Position numbers and translations under genes: made by a program. This document shows positions 52,436 to 61,078 of a DNA stretch of 64,000 nt, in pieces. This DNA is from an uncultured Anaerolineae bacterium (GTDB lineage Bacteria > Chloroflexota > Anaerolineae > J036 > Brachytrichaceae): assembly GCA_937959265.1 (NCBI GenBank), contig CALGMA010000004.1:120421-184420 (forward strand). Direction: 5' to 3'. The notes beneath the pieces are model-generated. The model made no database searches. It was not told the origin of the DNA and saw only the letters and a list, made by a program, of their open reading frames with translations. Every line of letters starts with the position of its first letter. Positions within the stretch are counted from its first letter, which is position 1.

Positions 52436-53977
52436 TCAGGCCTCATCCCGTGCATCTCCGCTACTGACGGAAGGCGGGCGTGTCGAAAGCGGCCGCCCGC
52501 CGACGCGATAGGGATAAGCGACTTTGCGCGGCTGTTTGGGCGCAGGCGGCGCCTCGTTGCGACGCCGGAATCGGGTAAGCCATCTGCGCGCGTTTCCTTC
52601 GCCCGTTGCAGACGCAGTTTCTTCGATCGCGACTGGTTCCACCTCCATCGCCGGCTGGTCAGCAGAGGCGAGATCGGGCGCTTCGGACACCGATGCGTAA
52701 GTGAGGCTCATCGCCTGCGCAGCGTCGGCGAACTCGGCCGACGCAACGACTACAGATGAGAGCGCAGGTTGTGGCACGGGTGACTGAGAGTACGCTGTTT
52801 CGGCCGTGATGAGGAGCGCAATGCGCGCGCGGCGCATCAGCTCAAGCGTAGCCTTGCTCATGCCCATGGCGAACAGCGCAATCGCAACCAGGCCGATGGC
52901 CTGGGCGAAGAGTTGGCCGGCTTCGAGTCCTGCGCTGCGCGATAGCAGGCCGGCGACGCCAAATGCACCATTTGCAAATATGCCCGTCGCCAGCAGTCCC
53001 ACAGCGGCCGGTGCGAAGACCGACGTGACAATGGCACTGTCATCTCGCCAGCGCAACTGCTCATTGACGGCGTAATAACCGATGGTTGCCAGCAGCCCAC
53101 ATACGATGCCCAACGCGGCGACGACCGGCATCGGCAGCAGCGCGCCGCCGCTGGATGTAGCCAGCACAGCCGCTGCAGCTGCCCGGCTGGCGCTCAGCAT
53201 ATCCGGTCGGCGCGTGGTGAAGATCGTGTAGCCGCCTGCGGTCAGGATGGCGATGCTGACAGCCACGCTGCTGTTGACGAATTGGCCCATCGGAAGTTCG
53301 GACGCATCCGGCACGAATGCGCCGGCGAACGCAGGCGTACTGGCCAGGATAAGCAGCACGCCGGCTACGGCGCGCACAGGGAAGTACACAGCGGGCAGCT
53401 CTGGTTCGTGCGGCACCAGTTCCCGCCGCGGAATCGAATGCAGCCAGACGACGCCGGCCGCGCCTGCTACGATCCCGATCGCGGCAAGATGCCCCAAGTC
53501 TACGGTGCCTCGGCCGAACCCGACGTTTGCACCGAGCGCGTAAAGCCAACCCTCTCCCCACATCCAGCATATGACGGTGGGGAGGACGACGCCGGCAACG
53601 ACGGTGGTGAAGCCCGCCAGCGTTACGGTGCGTGCTTGTTGGGCCAGTGCACCGGCCGCTAACACAGCCCCGGCCGTGATCAATGGCCAGAAGCGGACGA
53701 ACGTGCGCAGGCTTTCCAGATCCGTAGCGCCGTCGAGAAAGAAGCCGCTCAAGCCGGCGAAGATCCAGCGCTCCGGAGGCGTGCCGCCGCCGAGCGACAG
53801 CTCTCGTCCGCCAAAAGCAAACGCGAATCCGAAGGCAACGAACGCCAGTGTGGCGATTGCAGAAGCGATGAGCGAGGCGATAGCCAACCTGTGATGGAGT
53901 TGACTCGGTGTGCCGGCTGAGAGGAGCAACCACAAGCCGACGGGCAGCAGCAGTCCTCCCACCAAATCCGTCTCCAT
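52436..53977 (-). CDS. Degenerate ammonium-transporter-fold (Amt-like) membrane protein
   Basis: This 513-residue protein keeps the Amt/Rh layout: TM2-3 FVAFGFAFAFGG, the WMWGEGWLYALG segment (139-149) matching Amt WGGGW, a GRGTVDLGHLAAIG stretch (155-168), and DDSAIVTSVFAPAAVGLLATG (312-332). The Amt twin histidines of the pore look lost: the first aligns to Leu161 and the second to Phe321. About 11 membrane segments are followed by a 130-residue Pro/Ala-rich cytoplasmic tail. It may be a non-transporting sensor or scaffold. The alignment is by eye. Leaderless-type start from a shared -10 with rsfS. Confidence 0.75.
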   Translation of the reverse strand: METDLVGGLLLPVGLWLLLSAGTPSQLHHRLAIASLIASAIATLAFVAFGFAFAFGGRELSLGGGTPPERWIFAGLSGFFLDGATDLESLRTFVRFWPLITAGAVLAAGALAQQARTVTLAGFTTVVAGVVLPTVICWMWGEGWLYALGANVGFGRGTVDLGHLAAIGIVAGAAGVVWLHSIPRRELVPHEPELPAVYFPVRAVAGVLLILASTPAFAGAFVPDASELPMGQFVNSSVAVSIAILTAGGYTIFTTRRPDMLSASRAAAAAVLATSSGGALLPMPVVAALGIVCGLLATIGYYAVNEQLRWRDDSAIVTSVFAPAAVGLLATGIFANGAFGVAGLLSRSAGLEAGQLFAQAIGLVAIALFAMGMSKATLELMRRARIALLITAETAYSQSPVPQPALSSVVVASAEFADAAQAMSLTYASVSEAPDLASADQPAMEVEPVAIEETASATGEGNARRWLTRFRRRNEAPPAPKQPRKVAYPYRVGGRPLSTRPPSVSSGDARDEA

Positions 53978-53985
53978 GAGCGGTA

Positions 53986-53993
53986 AGTATAAT
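53986..53993. promoter_or_regulatory. Overlapping divergent -10 boxes (bidirectional promoter)
   Basis: Plus strand TATAAT 53988-53993 is 8 nt from rsfS ATG 54002. Minus strand TATACT 53991-53986 is 8 nt from ATG 53977 of the Amt-like gene. They share four base pairs, so one melted site could serve both genes. Confidence 0.65.
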
Positions 53994-54001
53994 TTAAGTC
54001 A

Positions 54002-54367
54002 ATGACTTCCCAGTCCGCGCAGGACAGTCTGACTCTCGCACGCGTAGTGGTCTCCGCTGCTGCCGACAAGAAAGCCGAAAATATCCTCTTGCTCGATCTT
54101 CGGAATCTCTCCACAGTCGCTGACTACTTCGTCGTCTGTTCTGGCGCCAGTGAGCGCCAGTTGCGCGCCATTGCCGAGGGCATTGAAGAGCAGGTGCACA
54201 AAGAGTGTCACATAGACGCGCATCACATCGAAGGTCTGAACGGCGGCGGCTGGATCCTGGTGGACTATCGCGACGTCGTGGTGCACATCTTCTCGCCCAG
54301 CCAGCGTGCCTACTACAACCTGGAAGCGTTGTGGTCCAAAGCGCCTGTGCTGCTGCGTATGCAGTGA
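54002..54367 (+). CDS. rsfS: Ribosomal silencing factor RsfS
   Basis: RsfS (YbeB/iojap) binds ribosomal protein uL14 and blocks subunit joining when nutrients are scarce. The 121-residue protein shows KKAENILLLDLRNLSTVADY, FVVCSGASERQLRAIAEGIE and WILVDYRDVVVHIFSPSQRA. Its length is normal. The start is leaderless, 8 nt after TATAAT. The gene stands alone between divergent and convergent neighbours. Confidence 0.96.
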   Translation: MTSQSAQDSLTLARVVVSAAADKKAENILLLDLRNLSTVADYFVVCSGASERQLRAIAEGIEEQVHKECHIDAHHIEGLNGGGWILVDYRDVVVHIFSPSQRAYYNLEALWSKAPVLLRMQ

Positions 54368-54443
54368 GGTTGACCGGTTGTGGGGTTGTGAAGTTGCCAA
54401 GTGGCCTGTGAGCCTGACCCGACGATTCGGCAATGCGGCAACT

Positions 54444-55550
54444 TCAAAACTCCAGCTTCTTATGGCGCATGGCCACGCTCTCGACGATGCCGATGGCGAC
54501 CATCAATACGACCAGGCTGCTGCGCGCATAACTGACGAATGGCAACGGCACGCCGGTCACCGGCATCAACCCGACCTGCATGGCCAGGTTGATGTAGGTC
54601 TGCAAGAACAGCGTCGCGGCGATGCCGGTGCACAACAGGCGTCCGAAAGTGTCGCGCGCGATCATTGCTGCGCGCAGTGCGCGCAGGATCACGATCATCA
54701 GCAGCACCATGAAAATCAAGCATCCCGCGAATCCCAGCTCCTCGCCGATCACCGAGAAGATGAAGTCGGTATGGCGAACGGGGAAGAAGCGCAGCTGAGT
54801 CTGCTGACCCTGTAGATATCCTTGACCAAACAGTCCACCGTTGCCGAGTGCGATCAGCGCCTGCTCGCTTTGGTAATTTGCCCCTGGTTCGTCCGTCAGA
54901 CCGAGCAGCAGCTCTATACGTCGGAGCTGATAGGTTTGGAATGAGGGCAACTGAGTCACTAAGAGCACAATGGCCAGGCCGGCGACGACCATGATCAGGA
55001 TATGCTGTCGTTCGACGCCGCCGACGAAGACGATAACCAGCCACAGGAACGCGATGGTGAGCGCGGTGCTCAGGTTGGGCTGCAGCAGGATCAGCGCGAT
55101 GCATGGTGCGACGAGCAGGCCGGAGAGGAGGATGGTTTCCAGGTATGGTCGCCGTCCTTGCCGGTCGGCAATCAGTTTGGCCAGTACGATCGTAAGCGCT
55201 AATTTGGCCAGCTCCCCTGGTTGCAGGTCGAAGCCGCCCAGGCTGAACCAGCGGCGGGCTCCCTGTCGCTCGACGCCGATGATCAGCACAAGCGCCAGCG
55301 CAGCAATGACGCCGATGTATATCGGCGCGACGAAGTTCTTGAGCAGCGTGTAGTCGAGGATACTGAAGATCATCAGCACCATCAGGCCAACGACGGCGGT
55401 GATGGCTTGATCGAGCCAGCTGCGCTCGACACTGGGGTTGCCCTCGTTGCGCGTGGCACTGAAGATCATCGCGACGCCGAACGCAACCAGCACGATCACC
55501 GTGGCAAACAGGAACCAGTCGAAACGTCGCCAGAGTCTAGCATCTACCAT
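54444..55550 (-). CDS. rodA: Rod-shape SEDS glycosyltransferase RodA
   Basis: RodA polymerises lipid II glycan strands during elongation with its partner PBP2. The 368-residue protein has 10 membrane segments with SEDS motifs GVERQGARRWFSLGGFDLQP, PGELAKLALTIVLAK, QPNLSTALTIAFLWL, RHTDFIFSVIGEELGFAG and the late PVTGVPLPFVSYARSS. It lies 12 nt after minE in the shape/division operon, so it is translated with it. Confidence 0.95.
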   Translation of the reverse strand: MVDARLWRRFDWFLFATVIVLVAFGVAMIFSATRNEGNPSVERSWLDQAITAVVGLMVLMIFSILDYTLLKNFVAPIYIGVIAALALVLIIGVERQGARRWFSLGGFDLQPGELAKLALTIVLAKLIADRQGRRPYLETILLSGLLVAPCIALILLQPNLSTALTIAFLWLVIVFVGGVERQHILIMVVAGLAIVLLVTQLPSFQTYQLRRIELLLGLTDEPGANYQSEQALIALGNGGLFGQGYLQGQQTQLRFFPVRHTDFIFSVIGEELGFAGCLIFMVLLMIVILRALRAAMIARDTFGRLLCTGIAATLFLQTYINLAMQVGLMPVTGVPLPFVSYARSSLVVLMVAIGIVESVAMRHKKLEF

Positions 55551-55562
55551 GGTTCATGCGGA

Positions 55563-55883
55563 TCAGGACGAAGTCGAGGTGGTGCGCCGGTTAGGGCGTT
55601 GTGTCTCGCCCCGCGCGCGTCCGGCTGCCTGGCCATCCGTGCCGCTCAGCAGCGGGATGTCCACGAGCAGCTTGCTCGCCTTGTCCTCATGCGTGACGTT
55701 TACGACGACGTGTTCGCGGTCTATGTTCACGCGGCGCGAGATCACGGCGATGATGTCGTCCTTGATGAGTGCCAGTACGCCTGGGGGAATTTCGGCGCGG
55801 TCATGCACCAGCACCAGTTGGAGCCGCTGCTTGGCGGTTTGTGCGCTGCTGCGTTTGCCGAAGAGTCGTTCGAAGAAGTTCAT
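55563..55883 (-). CDS. minE: Cell division topological specificity factor MinE
   Basis: The 106-residue protein starts MNFFERLFGK, the amphipathic membrane-binding helix, followed by the MinD-binding stretch AKQRLQLVLVHDRAEIPPGV and the dimerisation domain. It drives MinCD off the membrane at midcell. A 25-residue Arg/Thr/Ser tail extends the usual 80-90 residues. The start is ATG 55883; the longer frame to 56015 overlaps minD. Confidence 0.93.
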   Translation of the reverse strand: MNFFERLFGKRSSAQTAKQRLQLVLVHDRAEIPPGVLALIKDDIIAVISRRVNIDREHVVVNVTHEDKASKLLVDIPLLSGTDGQAAGRARGETQRPNRRTTSTSS

Positions 55884-55944
55884 GGCTTTCAGGTGCGGTG
55901 TGTTCAGGGCCAGCGACGATGACTCATCCCGATCTTCGATGCGC

Positions 55945-56733
55945 TCATTCCGTTTTGCCGAACAGCCTCTGCCACCATGAGGTGGGCTGCGGCGGAGTGA
56001 GCGGCACATCCTCACCGATCAAGCGGCGCGCGATGTCGCGATATGCAATGGCCGCCGGGCTTTTGCCGTTGAATACCACAGGTGTGCCGCGGTTGGATGA
56101 CGACAGAATGGCTTCGTCCTCCGGCACGATGCCGATGATCTCAGTGGAGAGCACGTCCATGATGTCCTGCGTCGAGAGCATCTCCTGCTTCTTGACGCGC
56201 GCGGCGATCAAGCGATTGATGATCAGTTGCACCGGCCCTTTCTGCTGCGATTCCACCAAGCCGATCACGCGATCTGCGTCGCGCACCGACGACACCTCTG
56301 GGTTGGTGACCACGAGCACGCGGTCGGCGGGGGCGAGCGCGTTTTGAAAGCCCTGTTCGATGCCTGCCGGCGAGTCAATGATGACGTAGTCGAACTCCCT
56401 GCGCAGTTCGTCGCACACCTGGACCATCTGGTCGGGGTTGATGGCACTCTTGTCACGGGTCTGCGCCGTGGGCAACAGGTACAGTTCCGGCGCGCGCTTG
56501 TCGCGGATGAGCGCCTGGCGCAGCCGGCAGCGGCCTTCGACGTAGTCCACCACGTCGTACACGATGCGGTTCTCCAAGCCCATGACGATGTCTAAGTTGC
56601 GTAGCCCGATATCACCATCGAGTACCACGACCTTTTTGCCGAGCAACGCCAAAGCCGAGCCGATGTTGGCTGTGGTTGTCGTCTTGCCCACGCCCCCTTT
56701 GCCCGACGTGACAGTGATCACTTTCGCTTCCAT
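55945..56733 (-). CDS. minD: Septum site-determining ATPase MinD
   Basis: The 262-residue ParA-type ATPase opens VITVTSGKGGVGKTTTTANI (deviant Walker A), has VVLDGDIGLRNLDIVMGLEN and IIDSPAGIEQGF, and ends PTSWWQRLFGK, a membrane-targeting amphipathic helix. It recruits MinC to the membrane near the poles. The start is ATG 56733, not the upstream 56958, which overlaps minC. Confidence 0.96.
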   Translation of the reverse strand: MEAKVITVTSGKGGVGKTTTTANIGSALALLGKKVVVLDGDIGLRNLDIVMGLENRIVYDVVDYVEGRCRLRQALIRDKRAPELYLLPTAQTRDKSAINPDQMVQVCDELRREFDYVIIDSPAGIEQGFQNALAPADRVLVVTNPEVSSVRDADRVIGLVESQQKGPVQLIINRLIAARVKKQEMLSTQDIMDVLSTEIIGIVPEDEAILSSSNRGTPVVFNGKSPAAIAYRDIARRLIGEDVPLTPPQPTSWWQRLFGKTE

Positions 56734-56788
56734 GGATGTCTTCGTTTGTGAAATCTCCGCGCTGAACGCGGCAGCGCCGGTTTGACAC

Positions 56789-57571
56789 TCATTCGAATAT
56801 GCGGGCAGCTCTGTCCCAGGCCACAAAGACGATCTCTTGATCCTCGATGCGCGCCATCTCGGCGCTGCCGGCTTTGTTCCGACTTCGTCGCTCGCTCGGC
56901 CGTGGGGTGCGCGTGGCGTCAGCAATGCGAATGAAACTGGGTGACATCTCCAGCGCACAAATTACGGCGTGGTCATCTCCCAAGGCGCCTGCATGTGCTG
57001 AGCCTTGCAACTTGCCCCATACAATAATATCACCGCCCGCAATCAGTTGTGCACCCGGGTTCACGTCGCCGATCACGACGACGTGGCCGGGATGGCGCAG
57101 GACCTGGCCGGAACGCACACGACGCCGGACCAACAATCCGTCCGTGCCTTCGGCGTAGCTTTCCTCGACGTGTGTGGGGTGTGCAGGAGGTTCGATCGCG
57201 GGTGATGGGGTTGCAGCGGTGACGTGTGCGGCTTCGCGCGTGTGATGGGGAACCGGCGCAGGCGCTGGTTCCGGCGGGGTGAGCCGGTCGGCCAGCCCGA
57301 GCGCCCGGACGCGTACGCGAGTGGCCTCGTCTCGAGAAAGCACTGCCCAAAGTGTGACTTCATAGGCCTGCAACAGCGCAATCGAGCGGCGCAAATCGTC
57401 TTCGCTGAGCGGCGTGGCCTTTACATCGAATGCGACGCTGCCGCCCTTGAAGAATCCGGGGTTTGCGCTGAGCTTGGCCTCCAGCTCACGTAGACGCGTC
57501 AGCCATGGCTCATTGGACGGATCGCCAAAGATGACGAGCAGTCCTTGTTTGAAACCCTTGATGGCGATCAT
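56789..57571 (-). CDS. minC: Septum site-determining protein MinC
   Basis: The 260-residue FtsZ inhibitor has the N-terminal domain (IKGFKQGLLVIFGDP, GFFKGGSVAFDVKATPLSED), a Pro/Ala linker (about 100-140), and the C-terminal beta-helix (VLRHPGHVVVIGDVNPGAQL, AGGDIIVWGKLQGSAHAGAL) that binds MinD. It overlaps the mrdA stop by 4 bp (ATGA), so it is translationally coupled. Confidence 0.95.
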   Translation of the reverse strand: MIAIKGFKQGLLVIFGDPSNEPWLTRLRELEAKLSANPGFFKGGSVAFDVKATPLSEDDLRRSIALLQAYEVTLWAVLSRDEATRVRVRALGLADRLTPPEPAPAPVPHHTREAAHVTAATPSPAIEPPAHPTHVEESYAEGTDGLLVRRRVRSGQVLRHPGHVVVIGDVNPGAQLIAGGDIIVWGKLQGSAHAGALGDDHAVICALEMSPSFIRIADATRTPRPSERRSRNKAGSAEMARIEDQEIVFVAWDRAARIFE

Positions 57572-59601
57572 TCCGAGTCACCCTGTTGGATCGGCGCCAG
57601 TTTATTCTCGGGCACGCCAACGTTGAAATAGCGATTGTAGATGCGCTGGGTGATGGGGGCAGCGACACCAGAACCCTGACCGCCGTTCCAAACATACACC
57701 GCCATCGCAATTTGCGGGTTTTGCGCCGGTGCATAAGAGACGAACCAGGCATGAGTCGGTAAGACCTGAATGCCGGCATAGCAAATGCCGATCTGGTATG
57801 CCACATCGTCACAGAACTCCGCTGTGCCGGTCTTGCCCGCATACTCGAATCCTTCCAAGTGCGACGCCCAGGCCGTTCCGCCTTGTTCATTGACCACGCG
57901 CCAGAGCGTGTCCTGTATGAGTTGAATGTAATATGGGTCGAGCCGAATCTGACGCATCACCTTCGGGGTGAACGGCTTGACCACCTCGCCGCGCTCGTTG
58001 AGCACGTCCTTGACAATCTGCGGATGGTACAGCGTGCCGCCGTTGGCGATGGCCGCAGTCACGTTCGCCATCTCCAGCGGCGTGGCCAGCACGTAGCCCT
58101 GGCCAATGGCGGCGTTGTAGCTGTCGCCGGTGGACCACACCTCGCCGATGTTGCGCAGCTTCCAGTTTTTGGTGGGCGCGATGCCCACGCTGTAATCGAT
58201 GTTCAGCTCGGTTTTCTCGCCGATGCCGAATTCCCGCGCCCACTGGGCGAGCTTGTCGGGTCCCATGCCGGTGATGTTCTCTTTGTCGTCTGCGAAGCCG
58301 CCCACGGTCTTGTAGAAATAGGTATCGCACGAGTTGCGCAGCGCGTCGCGGATGTTTTGGAAGCCATGGCCGGTGCGCTTCCAGCAATAGAACTTCTGCC
58401 CTTTGTCAGGGTTGGTTGGGTCATACTGGTCGGGCAGAATAAAGATGCCGGGATCGAAGACCACCATGCGCTCGTCCACGGCGCCTTCTTGCAGCAGCGC
58501 CGCCGCTGTGATGATCTTGAACGTCGAGCCGGGCGGCACGCGATCCTGAGTGGCGTGATTCAACAATGGCTTGTGCGGATCGTTGGCCAGTGCTTCGTAT
58601 CCTTGTTGCGAGATGCCCTTGGCGAACAAGTTGTTGTCGTAGCCTGGCACAGACACCATCGCGAGGATCTCGCCGGTGTTGGGGTTGAGTGCGACGGCTG
58701 CACCCCGTGGCGCGCCACGCTCCTTCATCGCCGAGATCAACACGTCGCTGATGATTTGCTGCAGCCGCAAGTCTATCGTCAGTCGCACGCTGTTGCCGTT
58801 GACCGGTGGTGTCTCGCTCAACACTTGCAGCTCTTCGAATGACGCATCCACCAGCACGGTGCGTTTGCCCTTCTGGCCGCGCACTTCTTCTTCCACAGCG
58901 CGCTCGATGCCGGTGATGCCGACGCGGTCGTTGTCGTAATCGTAGATCTCACGCGAGAACTTCTCCGGCTCCCGCTCGATCATCTCCTTGAAGATCTTGC
59001 CGGTGTAGCCCAGGATGTTGCCCAGCAGCTCTTTGTAGGGATATTCACGCGAGCCGACAGTTTGCACAACCACGCCGCGCATGATTAACGACTGTTCCTG
59101 AATTGCCAGAGCGACCTCGCGTGGCACGTTGTCGGCGATCACCGTCGGCTGATAGGGTGCGATGAGCGCGTTCTGGCTGACGACCTTGGTGTAGATTTCG
59201 CCGGCTGTCACCCCGGGCTGATTGAGCATCGCCGCCAGCTTGTTGTACATAGCCATGCGCTCGATGCGTTGGCGGATCGGGTCGTCTTTGTAGCGCACCT
59301 GCTGAATGGGAATGATCGCGATCTGATATGCCGGCGCGTTGCGGACGAGCGCCTCGCCGTTGCGATCGTAGATCAGGCCGCGCGTGGCCGGCAGTGCCCG
59401 CTCGATCACGCTGCGTTCTTCGACCTGTGCGCTGAAGAACTGTTGCCGGTTTACCTGCAGATCGAACAGCCGGATTCCTAGCCCAACAAATGTGAGAATC
59501 ACGCCGATGAATAGCAGCACCAGGCGAGTCCGCCCACCCTCCTTGTCGGGCGGCGGCGTTTGGCTGGTGCGCCTGCGAATCGGGATGTCGTCGAGCAACA
59601 T
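57568..59601 (-). CDS. mrdA: Penicillin-binding protein 2 (elongation transpeptidase)
   Basis: The 677-residue class B PBP has a membrane anchor (about 27-47), the pedestal domain (ATRGLIYDRNGEALVRNAPA), and the transpeptidase domain with SxxK in PPGSTFKII, SxN-position SCD in LRNSCDTYFYK, and KTG in EYAGKTGTAEF. It cross-links glycan strands made by RodA. It begins 98 nt after mreD in the same direction. Confidence 0.95.
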   Translation of the reverse strand: MLLDDIPIRRRTSQTPPPDKEGGRTRLVLLFIGVILTFVGLGIRLFDLQVNRQQFFSAQVEERSVIERALPATRGLIYDRNGEALVRNAPAYQIAIIPIQQVRYKDDPIRQRIERMAMYNKLAAMLNQPGVTAGEIYTKVVSQNALIAPYQPTVIADNVPREVALAIQEQSLIMRGVVVQTVGSREYPYKELLGNILGYTGKIFKEMIEREPEKFSREIYDYDNDRVGITGIERAVEEEVRGQKGKRTVLVDASFEELQVLSETPPVNGNSVRLTIDLRLQQIISDVLISAMKERGAPRGAAVALNPNTGEILAMVSVPGYDNNLFAKGISQQGYEALANDPHKPLLNHATQDRVPPGSTFKIITAAALLQEGAVDERMVVFDPGIFILPDQYDPTNPDKGQKFYCWKRTGHGFQNIRDALRNSCDTYFYKTVGGFADDKENITGMGPDKLAQWAREFGIGEKTELNIDYSVGIAPTKNWKLRNIGEVWSTGDSYNAAIGQGYVLATPLEMANVTAAIANGGTLYHPQIVKDVLNERGEVVKPFTPKVMRQIRLDPYYIQLIQDTLWRVVNEQGGTAWASHLEGFEYAGKTGTAEFCDDVAYQIGICYAGIQVLPTHAWFVSYAPAQNPQIAMAVYVWNGGQGSGVAAPITQRIYNRYFNVGVPENKLAPIQQGDSE

Positions 59602-59699
59602 GTGGGATGTTTTGCCGGGTCGGGCGCGCTCACCATGAAGCGGTGAAGTGGCGAAGATGGGGTTGTGTAATGAACGCGCTCGATGTGTGTGCTAGGTGT

Positions 59700-60209
59700 T
59701 CATCGCTCGGGCAGGAATCGTTCTTGTTCGCGCAGTCGCATCTGCAGTCGGGTCAATACGACGTACGCCGGAATTGCCAAGATGAGATTGGCTGCCAGGT
59801 TTGGCAATACCACGGTCGTAAAGCCGATCGAGATATCGAACGTTCTATTTGTTAATCCTAACACAGCTAGCGCTGTAACGTGGTAGACGACGGTCGTCAC
59901 CAACACCCAATTCAGGGTGCGCAAGATGGGGATCGGGATCGGCGCTCGATCCAGCAGCGCAGCAAGCGTATTGCCAATCATCAGCCCGGCGGTGTGCATG
60001 CCGAACGGCGCGCTGGATTGCAAATCGAGCAGCAGTCCACCACCGAGAGCCCAGACGAAGCCTTCATCGCCGCGAATGGCTGCCCACGCAGCGCAGATGA
60101 CCAGCGTCAAGTTTGGTCGAAGCGCAGCACCCAGCGTCAGCGGCAGGAGGCTGCTCTCCACGATAGCTAACACGGTGATTACGATTCCTGCAATGATATG
60201 GCGGCGCAT
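59700..60209 (-). CDS. mreD: Rod shape-determining protein MreD
   Basis: The 169-residue membrane protein has five or six segments, with LRPNLTLVICAAWAAIRGDE, ALGGGLLLDLQSSAPFGMHT and an Arg/Glu-rich tail RLQMRLREQERF. MreD links the cytoskeleton to the elongation machinery. mreB and mreC, usual partners, are not upstream here; the str operon starts in the other direction. Confidence 0.9.
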   Translation of the reverse strand: MRRHIIAGIVITVLAIVESSLLPLTLGAALRPNLTLVICAAWAAIRGDEGFVWALGGGLLLDLQSSAPFGMHTAGLMIGNTLAALLDRAPIPIPILRTLNWVLVTTVVYHVTALAVLGLTNRTFDISIGFTTVVLPNLAANLILAIPAYVVLTRLQMRLREQERFLPER

Positions 60210-60360
60210 CGCGTCATCATTCTTCTATTGTTGGCTCACGAGTGTGTCTGAAAGTCGCCTGGCTCAAGTGCCTTCTCAGTACACACTCTGAAACTGAAAG
60301 CATGACTGCCACGCTGGGTCCGGAGGTGGCGATCGGCCGAGACCAGTCTGGCTTGGAATA

Positions 60361-60388
60361 TTGACACAAATTCATCGCTATGTATAAT
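60361..60388 (+). promoter_or_regulatory. Near-consensus sigma-70 promoter of the str operon
   Basis: Perfect TTGACA (60361-60366), 16-nt spacer, perfect TATAAT (60383-60388). The leader to rpsL is about 155 nt. 60210-60360 shows no clear feature on either strand. Confidence 0.9.
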
Positions 60389-60445
60389 CGAAAGGCTTGA
60401 TTGCTGGTTAGGCGCGAAAGCGCACGCCAACCCGAATTGAATGAA

Positions 60446-60480
60446 AAGAGAGGCTACTGTAGCACGCAGTAGCCTCTCTT
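60446..60480 (+). promoter_or_regulatory. 14-bp hairpin in rpsL leader (attenuator candidate)
   Basis: Arms 60446-60459 and 60467-60480 pair perfectly with a 7-nt loop. The stem ends in TT and CTCG follows, not a long T-run, so it is a weak terminator, attenuator or protein-binding site. Confidence 0.7.
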
Positions 60481-60549
60481 CTCGCCTGAACGTGGTTTGG
60501 GCGATGGAGCTTGACACGAAGAATCTCAATTCAAACTGATAAGAAGAGC

Positions 60550-61008
60550 ATGCCGACGATCAACCAACTGGTCCGCAAGGGCCGCAAACCGAAGCGCTCC
60601 CAGAGCAAAGCGCCACAGCTGCAGTTCACGACGAACTCGCTGAAGGGCGGTAAACGGATGATTCAGCCGAAGGGCGCGCCGCAAAAGCGCGGCGTGTGCA
60701 CCGTGGTGCGCACCCAAACGCCCAAGAAGCCGAACTCGGCACTGCGCAAAGTAGCGCGCGTGCGCTTGAGCAATGGTGCAGAAGTGACGGCCTATATTCC
60801 GGGTGAAGGTCATAAACTCCAAGAGCACTCCGTCGTGCTCGTGCGCGGCGGACGCGTGAAGGACCTGCCTGGTGTGCGCTACCACATCGTGCGTGGAACG
60901 CTTGATGCGGAAGGCGTCGAGAAGCGCGCACAGGGGCGCTCTAAATATGGCTCCAAGCGGCCCAAGGCCGGCGCGACAGCAGCAGCCGGCAAAGGCGGCA
61001 AGAAGTAA
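60550..61008 (+). CDS. rpsL: 30S ribosomal protein S12 with N-terminal insertion
   Basis: This 152-residue decoding-centre protein has [39 protein letters not shown] (with the streptomycin-site lysine), [11 protein letters not shown] and [20 protein letters not shown]. About 19 extra residues ([20 protein letters not shown]) are inserted before the KRGVC motif compared with E. coli. A Lys/Ala tail ends the protein. ATG 60550 is chosen over the upstream in-frame start at 60511. Confidence 0.96.
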   Translation: MPTINQLVRKGRKPKRSQSKAPQLQFTTNSLKGGKRMIQPKGAPQKRGVCTVVRTQTPKKPNSALRKVARVRLSNGAEVTAYIPGEGHKLQEHSVVLVRGGRVKDLPGVRYHIVRGTLDAEGVEKRAQGRSKYGSKRPKAGATAAAGKGGKK

Positions 61009-61078
61009 CTGTGCGATCGCCGGCTCGGCTCACGGGAGAAGCAGTAGCCTGAGAGTATTACGTAACGATTAAGGGAAC

